Origin: Streptomyces europaeiscabiei
Lineage (GTDB): Bacteria; Actinomycetota; Actinomycetes; Streptomycetales; Streptomycetaceae
Length of the DNA: 64,000 nucleotides
Assembly (NCBI RefSeq): GCF_001550375.1
Contig: NZ_LRTR01000877.1
Span: forward strand, 1 to 64,000
Direction of reading: 5' to 3'
Of the stretch, positions 8,924 to 17,637 are shown piece after piece. Every line of letters begins with the position of its first letter. Positions within the stretch are counted from its first letter, which is position 1. The translations under genes were made by a program, and so were the position numbers. Below the pieces are notes generated by a model, which did not search any database, had not been told where the DNA came from, and saw only the letters and a program-made list of their open reading frames with translations.

Positions 8924-9269
8924 AGCCACGCGGATCTGGCTCGAAGGCGTAGGTGACGTGCATGGGCATCGGGCCGGCCACGAGATCATGTCCAGCAGGC
9001 GGGGCGGCTCGTTCGCGGCCACGCGAAGGACGTAGTCGATGCGCCGGCCGAGGAAGTACGCCGTCCGGGTGACCTCGGCGCCCACACCGAAGCCGCCCCC
9101 GTCCGCCTCCCGGGTCAGCTCCGCGACGCGGATGCCCTGCGTCCTCCCCCATGGCCCTGAACGGGCATGGGAGGTGCCCCCAGGCGTCGTGGCGCCAGTC
9201 CATGGCGTACTCGGCCACGCGTTCGGGCGGGAGCGGGATCACGCGCTCCGCGGACACATCGATCGTCAT
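8924..9269 (-). pseudogene. SRPBCC (START-like) protein, frameshifted
   Basis: From the ATG at 9269 the reading begins TIDVSAERVIPLPPERVAEY, the usual start of a small SRPBCC-fold protein. After residue 25 it meets an inserted palindromic repeat. Beyond the insert the homology continues in a different frame (RVAELTREADGGGFGVGAEV), and then shifts again to VAGPMPMHVTYAFEPD. Two frame changes and an insertion mean the gene is dead. Relatives bind hydrophobic ligands or act as polyketide cyclase-like proteins. Confidence 0.68.
9139..9188. repeat. Small palindromic repeat with apparent target duplication
   Basis: A 40-base sequence (9144-9183) with complementary ends (CTCCCCCATG near the left, CATGGGAGG near the right) is flanked by the direct repeat GCGTC at 9139-9143 and 9184-9188. 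It resembles a palindrome that I recall being scattered in many Streptomyces genomes (CCTCCCCC...GGGAGGTGCCCCCAG). Here it interrupts the SRPBCC gene. The repeat plus one flank is 45 bases, so it adds whole codons and does not itself explain the frameshift. Confidence 0.6.
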
Positions 9270-9490
9270 GGCGCTGCCGTCTTGTCCTCGGCTGGCCGGC
9301 CGGGATCCGGGGCCCGGCCGGTGCCTCCAGGATCCGGGAGGCGGGAGGCCGACGCACGACGAGCGGTCGGGCACCCCTCTGGACCCCACCCTGTGCCGGT
9401 GCGTCGTAACGGGACAGCGCGCGATTTCCGCGAGACGCTGCCGCAGGCACCACCCCTCGCCTCTGTCCGCTCACTTCCCCGGAGTCCGCC

Positions 9491-10228
9491 ATGGCAGCAC
9501 CACCGGCCCCGTCCCCGGAGGACGGTTACCGCTTCGACGACCTGCGCGCGCTCTTCATCAACTGCACGCTCAAACCGTCCCCCCAACTCAGCCACACCCA
9601 GGGGCTCCTCGACAAAAGCCGGGCGATCATGGACACGCAGGGGGTGACCACGGACGAGATCCGTGCTGTCGACCACGACATCGCCCCCGGCGTGTACCCG
9701 GACATGACGGAGCACGGCTTCGCCACGGACGCCTGGCCGGCGCTGTACGAGCGGGTGATGGCGGCGGACATCCTGGTGCTGGCCGGGCCCATCTGGCTGG
9801 GCGACAACAGCTCCGTCACCAAGCAGGTCATCGAGCGCCTGTACAGCTGCTCCGGCCTGCTCAACCCTCAGGGACAGTACGCCTACTACGGGCGGGTCGG
9901 AGGGTGTCTGATCACCGGCAACGAGGACGGCGTCAAGCACTGCGCGATGAACGTCCTCTACAGTCTGCAGCACCTCGGCTACACCATCCCACCGCAGGCG
10001 GACGCCGGTTGGATCGGCGCCGCGGGTCCCGGCCCCTCCTACCTGGACCCCGGTTCGGGTGGCCCGGAGAACGACTTCACCAACCGCAACACCAGCTTCA
10101 TGACCTGGAACCTGATGCATCTGGCGGCCATGCTCAAACGGGCCGGAGGTGTTCCGGCCCACGGCAACCAGCGCACGGAGTGGGATGCCGGCTGCCGGCC
10201 GGGGGCGGACAACCCGGAGCACCGTTGA
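9491..10228 (+). CDS. Flavodoxin-like NADPH-dependent FMN reductase family protein
   Basis: The 245-aa protein opens with ALFINCTLKPSP, the beta1/phosphate-loop region of the NADPH-dependent FMN reductase and iron-sulfur-flavoprotein-like family. It continues with ADILVLAGPIWLGDNSSVTKQVIERL (the second FMN-contacting loop, PIWLGDNSS) and ends with an extended segment around NRNTSFMTWNLMHLAAMLK. It would reduce flavin or a quinone-type substrate in the cytoplasm. No iron-sulfur cysteine cluster is visible. A GGAG ribosome site precedes the ATG. It stands alone between two dead genes; a decayed TetR gene directly downstream may have been its former regulator, which is inference. Confidence 0.82.
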   Translation: MAAPPAPSPEDGYRFDDLRALFINCTLKPSPQLSHTQGLLDKSRAIMDTQGVTTDEIRAVDHDIAPGVYPDMTEHGFATDAWPALYERVMAADILVLAGPIWLGDNSSVTKQVIERLYSCSGLLNPQGQYAYYGRVGGCLITGNEDGVKHCAMNVLYSLQHLGYTIPPQADAGWIGAAGPGPSYLDPGSGGPENDFTNRNTSFMTWNLMHLAAMLKRAGGVPAHGNQRTEWDAGCRPGADNPEHR

Positions 10229-10253
10229 GCGGGAGGGCAGGAGGCGAGCCGGG

Positions 10254-10533
10254 ATGGGGCGCGTGCGAAAGGCATTGACCGCCGAGGTCCGGGCCGCCCT
10301 CGACCGGCACCATCGGCACCATCGGCACCACCGGCAGCTGCGGGAGGCGCTGCGCACGGCATTCGTCGCCGCCGAGGCCAAGGGGCAGCGTAAACCCGAA
10401 ACCATGCGGGGCGGTGGCCGATCTTCTGGCCCTGCTCGCCTACGGGGTGAATCTGCGCTCCCGTGCGGGCGCCGAGGCCGGGAACCTGACGGGGACCGTG
10501 ACCGCGGCCCATGAGCGCTGGGGGGGGGCGTAG
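10254..10533 (+). pseudogene. TetR-family regulator, C-terminal remnant
   Basis: The sequence reads REALRTAFVAAEAKGQRKPET, then after a frameshift near 10408 continues AVADLLALLAYGVNLRSRAG and a short tail to a TAG at 10531. This is the ligand-domain end typical of TetR repressors (the ADLLALLAYGVNLRSRAGA phrase). The DNA-binding head is missing. A short tandem repeat of CACCATCGG units lies at about 10306-10332. Confidence 0.6.
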
Positions 10534-10546
10534 CTGGGCCGTGCGG

Positions 10547-11677
10547 TCATGCCGTAGCAGGGGGATCGGGGCAGAAGACCGACACCCGCTGGACAAGGTT
10601 GCTGGCGAACCCGCCCAGGTTCCAGGGCTGTTCCAGTGGCTGGGTGTTCCCCGCCTCGTCGTGGGCACGGGCGCTCAGGACATGGTCGCCGGGGGCGGCG
10701 GACCACATGGAGGACCATCGGCGCCAGGTCCACCGGTGTCCCTGATCCGGTTCGAGTCGGGCTCTGTGCCATGTCAGGCCGCCGTCCGTGCTCACCTCCA
10801 CCGATGTCACCGGGGCGCGTCCCGACCAGGCCCGTCCCTCCAGCAGGACCGGGCCCGGCGCCACCACCCGCGTTCGGGACATGAAGTCGGGAAAGCCCGG
10901 CGGGATCAGCAGCGCTCTGGGAGCGATGCGGGTGACCGGCTCACCCGCCTCCTCGGGTACCCGTCTGATCCGGTAGGCCACGGATTGCTGGAAGCCGGTG
11001 AACGGTGTGTCGACGACCGTGATGTCCCGCAGCCACTTCACCTGGGCCATCCCGTACCAGCCGGGCACCACGAGGCGCAGTGGGCTGCCGTGTTGGGGCG
11101 GCAGAGGTGCTCCGTTCATCGCGTAGGCCACCAGGACCTCCGGGTCGTCGCCCGTGGCGACGTCGAGGGGAAGGCCGCGCTGGTAGTCCTGCTCGACACC
11201 GCGCTCCACGCCGTGGTCCGCCCCGGTGAACACGACGTCGACCGCGCCGGACTCGACCCCGGCCTCGCCGAGGAGCAGACCCAGGGGCACTCCCGTCCAT
11301 TCAGCCGTGCCGACCGCCTCGACCAGCCACGGCTGGCTCACCGGCCGTGGCGACAGCAGAGCCCTGCCGTTGCCCGCGCACTCCATCGTCACGCGCGTAG
11401 TGACCGCGGGGTAGGCGCGCACCTGGGCGGGGGAGAGGCTGAGCGCGCGCCGTACGCGACCGCTCACCGTCAGCCGCCAGGCGGCTTCGTCCGGTACGTG
11501 GGGGATGTCGTAGTGCGTCAGCACGTAGTGCAGGCCGGGCGGGGTGACGTCGTGGCGCATGGCCTCCAGCGGCAGGCCGTGATTGCGGGCGGCCAGCGCC
11601 AGTTCGTCCTGCCCCAAGCCCTCGCCCGGCGAGGCCAGCCGGGCGGGACGGCTCACGTCGGCGAGTCGACGCCTCAT
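10547..11677 (-). CDS. Sulfite oxidase-family molybdopterin enzyme
   Basis: The 376-aa protein has the sulfite oxidase molybdopterin fold. The Mo-coordinating cysteine is Cys100 in MECAGNGR, and other family landmarks are GLHYVLTHYDIPH, the VVPGWYGMAQVKWL pterin-binding segment and a C-terminal dimerisation domain (ISTDGGLTW-like VSTDGGLTWHRARL). No twin-arginine signal is seen: the start MRRRLADVSRPARL has arginines but no hydrophobic core, so a cytoplasmic enzyme is likely. No haem domain is attached. The ATG at 11677 follows a GAGGAAAA purine stretch. It oxidises sulfite or a related sulfur or nitrogen substrate; the natural one is unknown. Confidence 0.88.
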   Translation of the reverse strand: MRRRLADVSRPARLASPGEGLGQDELALAARNHGLPLEAMRHDVTPPGLHYVLTHYDIPHVPDEAAWRLTVSGRVRRALSLSPAQVRAYPAVTTRVTMECAGNGRALLSPRPVSQPWLVEAVGTAEWTGVPLGLLLGEAGVESGAVDVVFTGADHGVERGVEQDYQRGLPLDVATGDDPEVLVAYAMNGAPLPPQHGSPLRLVVPGWYGMAQVKWLRDITVVDTPFTGFQQSVAYRIRRVPEEAGEPVTRIAPRALLIPPGFPDFMSRTRVVAPGPVLLEGRAWSGRAPVTSVEVSTDGGLTWHRARLEPDQGHRWTWRRWSSMWSAAPGDHVLSARAHDEAGNTQPLEQPWNLGGFASNLVQRVSVFCPDPPATA

Positions 11678-11858
11678 ACCCTGATTTTCCTCTTCCCTTG
11701 CCGGCTGCGCATCGGCAGCCCAGGGGCGCGGGGCGGTTTCCGCCGCTCCACCGAAGGCCGGCGTCGCCCGTGTGTGGTCATCCGCCGTATGAAGCCGCTC
11801 GGCTTTCACCCTCGACGAGATGCGCGCCCTGCTCGCACGCCGCATGGCCCGCGCTGTG

Positions 11859-11884
11859 GAGTTAGCGGATCTCCCCCTATGGGT
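11859..11884 (+). promoter_or_regulatory. Possible stress sigma-factor promoter before the nfeD-stomatin pair
   Basis: GTTAGC (11859-11864) and GGGTAA (11879-11884) are spaced by 14 bases, in the style GNNTN-14/16-GGGTA of SigB-type promoters in Streptomyces. They lie about 170 bases before the NfeD gene, which implies a long leader. Confidence 0.35.
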
Positions 11885-12052
11885 AAAATCGCCGTAAAGG
11901 TCTGGAGTGGCTTTTTCGGGGCGCACATCGCACCAGTACCTATCCGATCGTTCGGCAGGGTTTCCTCTCCCAGGGGTATCGCGACTGTTCCGTATCGGGG
12001 TCCAATAGAGAGTCAGGCCCTTCGCGTCCGCACCGGTCAGAAGAGGCACGCA

Positions 12053-12484
12053 ATGGATCCATGGCTGATCTGGTTGATCATCGCAGGCGTGTTGGCTGTG
12101 GCGGAGATCTTCACCCTTACCGCTGCGCTCGGAATGCTGAGTGCGGGCGCGTTGGTCACGGCAGGGTCCGCCGCGGTCGGGGTGCCATTGCCGTGGCAAT
12201 TCTTGGTGTTCACCGTCGTCGCTACCGTCACCGTGCTTTTCGTGCGCCCCATTGCGCTGCGCCACGTCCTCCAGCCCCAAGCGGAGCGGTTCGGCGTAGA
12301 CGCGCTGGTCGGCAAGGGTGCGTATGTCGTCTCGGAGGTGACGGGCCGGGGCGGCAGGGTCCGTATCGACGGTGAGGAGTGGACGGCCCGCGCCTACGAC
12401 GAGACGCTGGTGATTCCTGCTGGAAAGACCGTCGACATCATGGAGATCAGCGGCGCCACCGCGGTCGTCTACCCCCGGGACTGA
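12053..12484 (+). CDS. NfeD-like membrane protein
   Basis: The 143-aa protein has two or three N-terminal membrane helices (LIWLIIAGVLAVAEIFTL; an Ala/Gly-rich helix; FLVFTVVATVTVLFVRP). A C-terminal OB-fold domain of about 65 residues follows, with the family phrases VGKGAYVVSEV and GGRVRIDGEEWTARAYDE. This is the short NfeD form, which partners stomatin/flotillin proteins. An AGAGG site precedes the ATG. The stop is four bases before the stomatin start, so the two form an operon. Confidence 0.9.
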   Translation: MDPWLIWLIIAGVLAVAEIFTLTAALGMLSAGALVTAGSAAVGVPLPWQFLVFTVVATVTVLFVRPIALRHVLQPQAERFGVDALVGKGAYVVSEVTGRGGRVRIDGEEWTARAYDETLVIPAGKTVDIMEISGATAVVYPRD

Positions 12485-12488
12485 AGCC

Positions 12489-13523
12489 ATGGAAACCTCG
12501 GCGTTCCTCATTGCCGGCCTGATCGTCGCGCTGATCGCGGTTTTCACCGTGGTGCGGGCGGTCCGTATCGTGCCCCAGGCGCGCGCTCGTAATGTCGAGC
12601 GGCTCGGCCGCTACCACCGGACCCTGAATCCCGGCCTCAGCCTCGTCATCCCTTACATCGACCGCGTTCACCCGGTGATCGATCTGCGCGAGCAGGTCGT
12701 TTCCTTCAAACCGCAGCCGGTGATCACCGAGGACAATCTGGTCGTCGAGATCGACACCGTGCTGTACTTCCAGGTCACCGACCCACGAGCGGCTTTCTAC
12801 GAGATCGCGAACTTCCTTCAGGCGGTCGAACAGCTCACCGTCACCACCTTGCGGAACGTCGTGGGCTCCATGGACCTGGAAAAGACGCTCACCTCACGGG
12901 ACACCATCAACAGCCAGCTCCGCGGTGTGCTGGACGAGGCCACCGGAAAGTGGGGGCTGAGGGTCAACCGGGTGGAGATCAAGGCCATCGACCCTCCACA
13001 GTCCATCAAGGACGCGATGCAGAAGCAGATGCGGGCCGAGCGGGACAAGCGGGCCGCGATTCTCGGCGCCGAGGGGCAGCGCCAGTCGCAGATCCTTACC
13101 GCCGAAGGCGACAAACAGGCCGCAGTCCTGCGCGCGGAGGGCAACCGTACCGCTGCGATCCTCCAGGCCGAGGGCCAGTCCCGGGCCATCGACGAGGTCT
13201 TCCAGGCCGTACACCGCAACGACCCCGACCCCAAGCTGCTCGCCTACCAGTACCTCCAGACGCTGCCCCTACTCGCGCAGGGCTCGGGCAACAACTTCTG
13301 GGTCATCCCCAGCGAGATCACCTCCGCACTCCAAAGCATGTCCCGCGCCTTCACCGAGGTCCTGCCGCAGTCGCCCGCCACCCGCGAGAGGCCCCCGGAC
13401 GACATGGTTGCCCAGGCCGCCAACGACAAGGCTCAGGCGGAAGAAGCCGCTGCCGCGGCCCTCGCCGACGCAGCCAAGGCCGAGGCCGACACCCCCGGCC
13501 TCCCGTCTCCCCCGCCTCGCTGA
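12489..13523 (+). CDS. Stomatin/prohibitin-like SPFH protein
   Basis: The 344-aa protein is a classic slipin: one N-terminal membrane anchor (FLIAGLIVALIAVFTVV), an SPFH domain (IVPQARARNVERLGRYHRTL, then NLVVEIDTVLYFQVTDP), a coiled coil (MRAERDKRAAILGAEGQRQ with repeating AEG units), and a C-terminal Ala/Glu/Pro tail of about 45 residues. It oligomerises in the membrane and is thought to organise microdomains or regulate membrane proteases. It is coupled to NfeD by a four-base gap. The tail is longer than in minimal slipins. Confidence 0.92.
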   Translation: METSAFLIAGLIVALIAVFTVVRAVRIVPQARARNVERLGRYHRTLNPGLSLVIPYIDRVHPVIDLREQVVSFKPQPVITEDNLVVEIDTVLYFQVTDPRAAFYEIANFLQAVEQLTVTTLRNVVGSMDLEKTLTSRDTINSQLRGVLDEATGKWGLRVNRVEIKAIDPPQSIKDAMQKQMRAERDKRAAILGAEGQRQSQILTAEGDKQAAVLRAEGNRTAAILQAEGQSRAIDEVFQAVHRNDPDPKLLAYQYLQTLPLLAQGSGNNFWVIPSEITSALQSMSRAFTEVLPQSPATRERPPDDMVAQAANDKAQAEEAAAAALADAAKAEADTPGLPSPPPR

Positions 13524-13524
13524 C

Positions 13525-13689
13525 GGCGGGCGGAACATAGCCGGTGTGCACTGGCGTACCGACTTCACGGAGGCGCTGCGGCTTGGTGAGGAGATCGCCA
13601 TCGGCGTGCTGCGCGAGGCGAAGGAAGTCACCCTGGAGGACGCGGTGTTTACCCTCAGCCGGTTCGACGGCACGACCATCGCCGTCTGA
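13525..13689 (+). pseudogene. Vanadium-haloperoxidase/PAP2 C-terminal remnant
   Basis: Directly after the stomatin gene one frame reads GRNIAGVHWRTDFTEALRLG and then EVTLEDAVFTLSRFDGTTIAV. This matches the end of bacterial vanadium-dependent haloperoxidase-like PAP2 proteins, where the GVHWR His and Arg contact vanadate or phosphate. Everything upstream of this motif is missing, so it is a stump. A 47-aa protein from the GTG at 13546 is formally possible but has no ribosome site. Confidence 0.5.
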
Positions 13690-13849
13690 CGCCTCGGTCA
13701 TCTCGCCGGCTCGGCTCGTCGGGTGTTCGCGGCACGGGGGGCGCATCGACGGCCGAGCCGGAGCAGGCGGCAGGCCCTGGTGACAAGCACTCTCGCCGAT
13801 CGCTCGTCAGGAGGAGCGGCTGGCGTCGGCCGCCGGTTTTGCGTAGCGC

Positions 13850-14230
13850 GCGACCGGATGGCCCGCCGCCGGCCCGGTGATGGCTGCCGCCAGGAGCAGC
13901 AGTACGACGAAGAAGAATGTGACGGTCGCGGGTCCGAGGGCCTCCAGAAACTACGCGCCGACGCGCGCGACGGCGCCGGTTGCGTCGACGACCGATCCCG
14001 GACCGGCGGGTCCCTGGACGCGGATCTCGTATCAGCTGCAGTACGGCACGTACGCTTCCGGGCAGAAGGTGTACGTGGCGTCGTCCGGTGGGTCGCAGGG
14101 TGCGCGTTCGCTACTCGGACCGGGTGAGGCGAATCGGCCCGAGTGCCCCCGCTCGCCGTGGCGGCGATGAGAGGGAGCAGTCCGGTGTTTGGCTTGCCGG
14201 GCCCGTCGAATGCCGCGATCGTGCTCGGTC
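13850..14230 (+). pseudogene. Possible decayed small membrane protein (DUF3592-like)
   Basis: Pieces in three frames (YQLQYGTYASGQKVYVASSG; VRVRYSDRVRRIGPSAPA; FGLPGPSNAAIVLGQEG) together resemble a DUF3592-type membrane protein with an extracytoplasmic beta domain and a last helix. No single frame is open across it. The assignment is tentative. Confidence 0.3.
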
Positions 14231-14242
14231 AGGAGGGACACC

Positions 14243-14920
14243 ACGGCGGCGCCGCAGCAGGGACCGGACGAAGTGAAAGTCGAAGCCTTCATGGAGAAGG
14301 CGCTCGGGGACATCAGCGGGATGATGGCCGTCGGTCTGTGTCACCTGGGCGACCGGCTGGGCCTGTTCGACGCCCTCGCGGCGGGCGGACCTGTCGGAAG
14401 CCAGGAACTCGCGGACCGTCTGGACCTGAACGAGCGCTACGTACGCGAGTGACTGCGCGGTCTGACGGCTGCGGGTTATCTGGAGGAACTGGAGCCCGGG
14501 AGCTTCGCACTTCCCGCCGAGCACATTCCCGCCCTGGCTGACGAGAAGGGCCCCATGTTTCTCGGCGGCGTCCACCAGATGATGCCCGCTGCCCTGGCGC
14601 CGTACGAACGACTGATCGAGGCGCTCCGGAACGGGGGAGGCGTAAGGCGCAGCGACTACCCGGACACCCTGTGGGACGGCATGAGCCGTTTCACAGGCAG
14701 CTGGTTCGAGAGCGTGATGGTCGACGACTGGCTGAGCACCTTCCCTCACGTCGTCGAAAAGCTGGAGCGAGGCATCGACGTCGCGGACGCGGGTTGCGGT
14801 GCGGGCCGCGCTCTGATCGTGCTCGCCAAGAGGTTTCCCCGCTCCCGCTTCACGGGGTTCGACAACTTCCCGGGGCAGGTGGAACGCGCCCGGGCGAACG
14901 CGGAGCCGACGATCGCCCAC
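14243..14920 (+). pseudogene. SAM-dependent methyltransferase, start lost, nonsense and truncated
   Basis: A good ribosome site AGGAGG (14231-14236) is followed seven bases later by ACG, in frame with the protein, where an ATG would be expected. The frame then reads VKVEAFMEKALGDISGMMAV (a dimerisation head) up to ELADRLDLNERYVRE. A TGA at 14450 stands where relatives have Trp (TGG). The same frame continues through LRGLTAAGYLEELEPGSFAL and MFLGGVHQMM to the SAM-binding VADAGCGAGRALIVLAKRFP, and homology stops near ERARANAE. The C-terminal half is gone. At least three independent lesions are visible. Confidence 0.75.
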
Positions 14921-14998
14921 TCCGAGGGCCGGATGAGGGCGACGGGCATGCCTGCGCCTCGCCGATGCTGTGCCGACACGCTGTGTGAATCGTCCATG

Positions 14999-15026
14999 TG
15001 TACGCCTGTAGACGGGAGTTGTACGC
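14999..15026 (+). promoter_or_regulatory. Direct repeat TGTACGC before the winged-helix/hydrolase gene
   Basis: TGTACGC occurs at 14999-15005 and 15020-15026, 21 bases apart (two helical turns), just before the GTG start at 15034. The paralogue at 17638-18852 also has TGTAC ten bases before its start. Since the encoded protein has an OmpR-type DNA-binding head, this may be an autoregulatory site, or the second copy may be a -10 region. Confidence 0.35.
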
Positions 15027-15033
15027 TGCAAAG

Positions 15034-16266
15034 GTGGAGGGGGACACGTATCGCTTCGGGGAGTACGAGCTGGACACGGCTCGACACCAGCTCCGGCGGG
15101 CCGGCGTACCGGTCCACGTCGAGCCTCGGGCCCTGGACCTGTTGTGCCACCTTGTCGCGCACCGGGACCGTGTGGTGCCGAAGAACGAGCTGCTCGACGA
15201 GGTGTGGGGTGATCGCTTCGTCAGCGAGGCGGCCCTCACCACGGCGCTGCGGACCGCGCGTCTGGCCGTGGGTGATACCGGCAGTCAGCAGCAGTTGATC
15301 CGCACGGCGCACCGGCGGGGCTACCAGTTTGTGGCTGCGACTACGGTCACGGGAGGCGGCCCGGCCATCGGATCCGGCCGAGAATCCGGTGTCAGGCCAG
15401 CGACAGCCGACGGAGCGAGTGGCGCCGACCGTCAGACCATTCGGTTCTGCAGGTCCGGCGACGGCACCCGTATCGCCTATGCCACGGTCGGCTCGGGCCC
15501 GCCGCTGCTCAAGGCCGCCAACTGGATGAGTCACCTCGACCTCGAGTGGACGACTCCGGTGTGGTCTCACTGGCTGGGCGGTCTTGCCCGTGACCGCCGA
15601 CTGATCCGCTACGACGAGCGCGGTTGCGGCCTCTCCGACTGGGCGGTACCCGGCTTCACGTTCGACGACTGGGTCGACGACCTGGAGACCGTGGTCGAGG
15701 CCGCGGGACTGGACAGATTTCCCCTGCTCGGGGTGTCGCAGGGCGGCGCGGTGGCGGTGGCCTATGCCGTGCGCCATCCCGAGCGGGTCAGCCGGCTGAT
15801 CCTTGCCGGGGCGTACGCCCGAGGGCGGCAGGTCCGGGCCCGCAACGAGACCGAGCACGACGAGGCGTCCCTCGACCTGGATCTGGCTCGCGTGGGGTGG
15901 CTGCACCAGGACCCCAAGTTCCTGAGGGTCTTCGCCTCCCAGTTCCTGCCCGAGGGCACGCCCGCGGACTGGGACGGGTTCACCGCGTTCCAGCGGCAGA
16001 CGACCTCACCGGCCAACGGGGTGCGTTTCTTGGAGGAGTTCGCCCGGATCGACGTGTCCGGCATTGCCCACCTGGTGCAGTGCCCGACTCTGATCCTCCA
16101 CTCGCGCGACGACGAGCGGGTACCGGCCACGCAGGCCGGTGAGCTCGCCGCTCTCATTCCGGATAGTCGACTGGTCCTGCTCAAGAGCCGCAACCACCTG
16201 CTCACCGCGTTCGAACCGGCGTGGGACGAGTTCCTGGCCCGCATCGACGACTTCCTGGCCGAGTGA
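15034..16266 (+). CDS. OmpR-type winged-helix/alpha-beta hydrolase fusion protein
   Basis: About 410 residues. The N-terminal 100 form a Trans_reg_C winged helix (FGEYELDTARHQLRRAGVPV; LLDEVWGDRFVSEAALTTAL; LIRTAHRRGYQF). After a linker comes a full alpha/beta hydrolase: oxyanion region, nucleophile elbow GVSQGG, acid in HSRDDERVP and catalytic His in SRNHLLTAFEP. No receiver domain or membrane anchor is seen. It could bind DNA in response to a ligand held in the hydrolase pocket. The GTG at 15034 is chosen because it aligns with the start of the paralogue at 17638-18852 and the winged helix begins at once. Role unknown. Confidence 0.82.
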   Translation: MEGDTYRFGEYELDTARHQLRRAGVPVHVEPRALDLLCHLVAHRDRVVPKNELLDEVWGDRFVSEAALTTALRTARLAVGDTGSQQQLIRTAHRRGYQFVAATTVTGGGPAIGSGRESGVRPATADGASGADRQTIRFCRSGDGTRIAYATVGSGPPLLKAANWMSHLDLEWTTPVWSHWLGGLARDRRLIRYDERGCGLSDWAVPGFTFDDWVDDLETVVEAAGLDRFPLLGVSQGGAVAVAYAVRHPERVSRLILAGAYARGRQVRARNETEHDEASLDLDLARVGWLHQDPKFLRVFASQFLPEGTPADWDGFTAFQRQTTSPANGVRFLEEFARIDVSGIAHLVQCPTLILHSRDDERVPATQAGELAALIPDSRLVLLKSRNHLLTAFEPAWDEFLARIDDFLAE

Positions 16267-16931
16267 CGCCTCCTACCCAGGAGCAAACGGCCGACCAACG
16301 GCACTTGGACGGCACCGACCGTAGTCATCGGCGACCTCAACCGAACCGGCAGCTTCTGAACCCGCGTCGTCCGGCGGGCCACCGCCTCCCCGACCGGCTG
16401 GGGCCAACTGATGTGCGGCTCCGCGGAGTCGGTCCGCCGTGCGCTCTCCCACGGCGAATAGACCACCTTGACGACCGTCGGGATCGGGCCCGCAAAGCCG
16501 CAGACCGCACGTGGAAGGCGCCGAAGCCTCGGATGGATTACCGCAGCACCGGGAGGCCCCTGCGGGTCTGATCAGCCGCTCCATGTGACGCTGTTCGCTG
16601 GTCGACGGCTGTTCGCCCTACCGGCGCCTCCGTAGACGCGCCATCCCGCATCGGCCCCTCCCAGGACTGGGCGGGGGAGGCAGAACGCCACAGCCGCTGT
16701 CCACCGAAGCCTTCCGGCGCAGGCGGCAGGGGTTCTCCACGGGCACTTCGCCGACCTGAGGGCCGACGCCCTCAACTCCCCCTCAGGAAAGCCTCAGACC
16801 TCCGTCAAGCCCCGGCACGGCGGTGAGCCCGATGCTGGAACAGCGCCGGGAGAGGAACTGTCGAGCGGACTTCCTCCGGCCCGGCGCTCACATCGAGCAC
16901 ACCGACACAGGACATGAGAGAAGGAAACACA
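16267..16931. other. Gap without a recognisable gene
   Basis: Several short frames are open but none shows a known family or a start with a ribosome site. The last 60 bases form the leader of the secreted protein gene. Confidence 0.4.
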
Positions 16932-17396
16932 ATGCGACTCGACAACACCAGGACGTCCGGTCGGATCCGGACTCGTCGGGGGCTGGCGCTGCTGATCGCC
17001 TCAGGGACCGCGCTGGGCTCCCTGCTGCTGGCAACGACTCCCGCGCAGGCCAACGACACCACCAAGCAGGTCGCCGTGGACGGCCAGTCGATCACGTTCG
17101 CCACCAGCGACAGCAGCCGGGGCGTCAGCGGAAACGTCTCGTTCGTGGTGAACGCGGCCGGCAACTGGCAGATCACGGGAACCGGGAAGAACTCGCACCT
17201 CCTCGTCCGCACGTTCCACTGGACCTGTGACCTGACGTGGGACGCGGCGTCCGTCTCGCACGCGACTGGGAAGAAGGCCGTGCCGGGCAAGAAGACCCGC
17301 ACGATCAGCTCGGCGGCGTACGACCCCAACGTCCAGGCGGACTTCGCCGACATCGTCGCCCGTGGCAGGGCCGACTGCGACATCGTCATCGGCTAG
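16932..17396 (+). CDS. Small secreted protein of unknown function
   Basis: The 154-aa protein has a clear Sec-type signal peptide: a basic start (RTSGRIRTRRG), a hydrophobic core LALLIASGTALGSLLLA and a cleavage site near TPAQA-ND. The mature part of about 115 residues is rich in Thr, Ser and Val and looks beta-structured (SITFATSDSSRGVSGNVSFV). It has two cysteines (in HWTCDLTW and RADCDIVIG) that could form one disulfide. A GAGAGAAGGA ribosome site precedes the ATG. I do not recognise the family. It lies between two convergent winged-helix/hydrolase paralogues, which may control it. Confidence 0.8.
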   Translation: MRLDNTRTSGRIRTRRGLALLIASGTALGSLLLATTPAQANDTTKQVAVDGQSITFATSDSSRGVSGNVSFVVNAAGNWQITGTGKNSHLLVRTFHWTCDLTWDAASVSHATGKKAVPGKKTRTISSAAYDPNVQADFADIVARGRADCDIVIG

Positions 17397-17637
17397 CAGG
17401 AGCGGGTTCCGGCACACTCCCGGAACCGCGGCAATGATCTTGCGAGGGCTGTCCGGCGGCAGGCCGGGCGGCCCTTCGCGCGTTCCGCAGGGCGGGCCGG
17501 ATTCCTCGGCCGCGGCTGATGCCGGGCCTCGCCGACCGCCCGGAGCGTGTGGCGGGTGGGCGCGGGCGGCCTCGGAACCGGCCGGTTCGGGGACCCGTGC
17601 CCAAACTTCCGTCGACCGATGCGCCCTGCCCGACGCG

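Noticed and set aside
10740..10770. GGTTCGAGTC-like tRNA T-loop sequence
   Set aside because: It lies inside the sulfite oxidase-family gene, and no cloverleaf can be drawn around it. No tRNA was found in the window.
11950..11979. GTTCGG...GGGTAT as a second stress promoter before nfeD
   Set aside because: The spacer is 18 bases, longer than the 14-16 expected.
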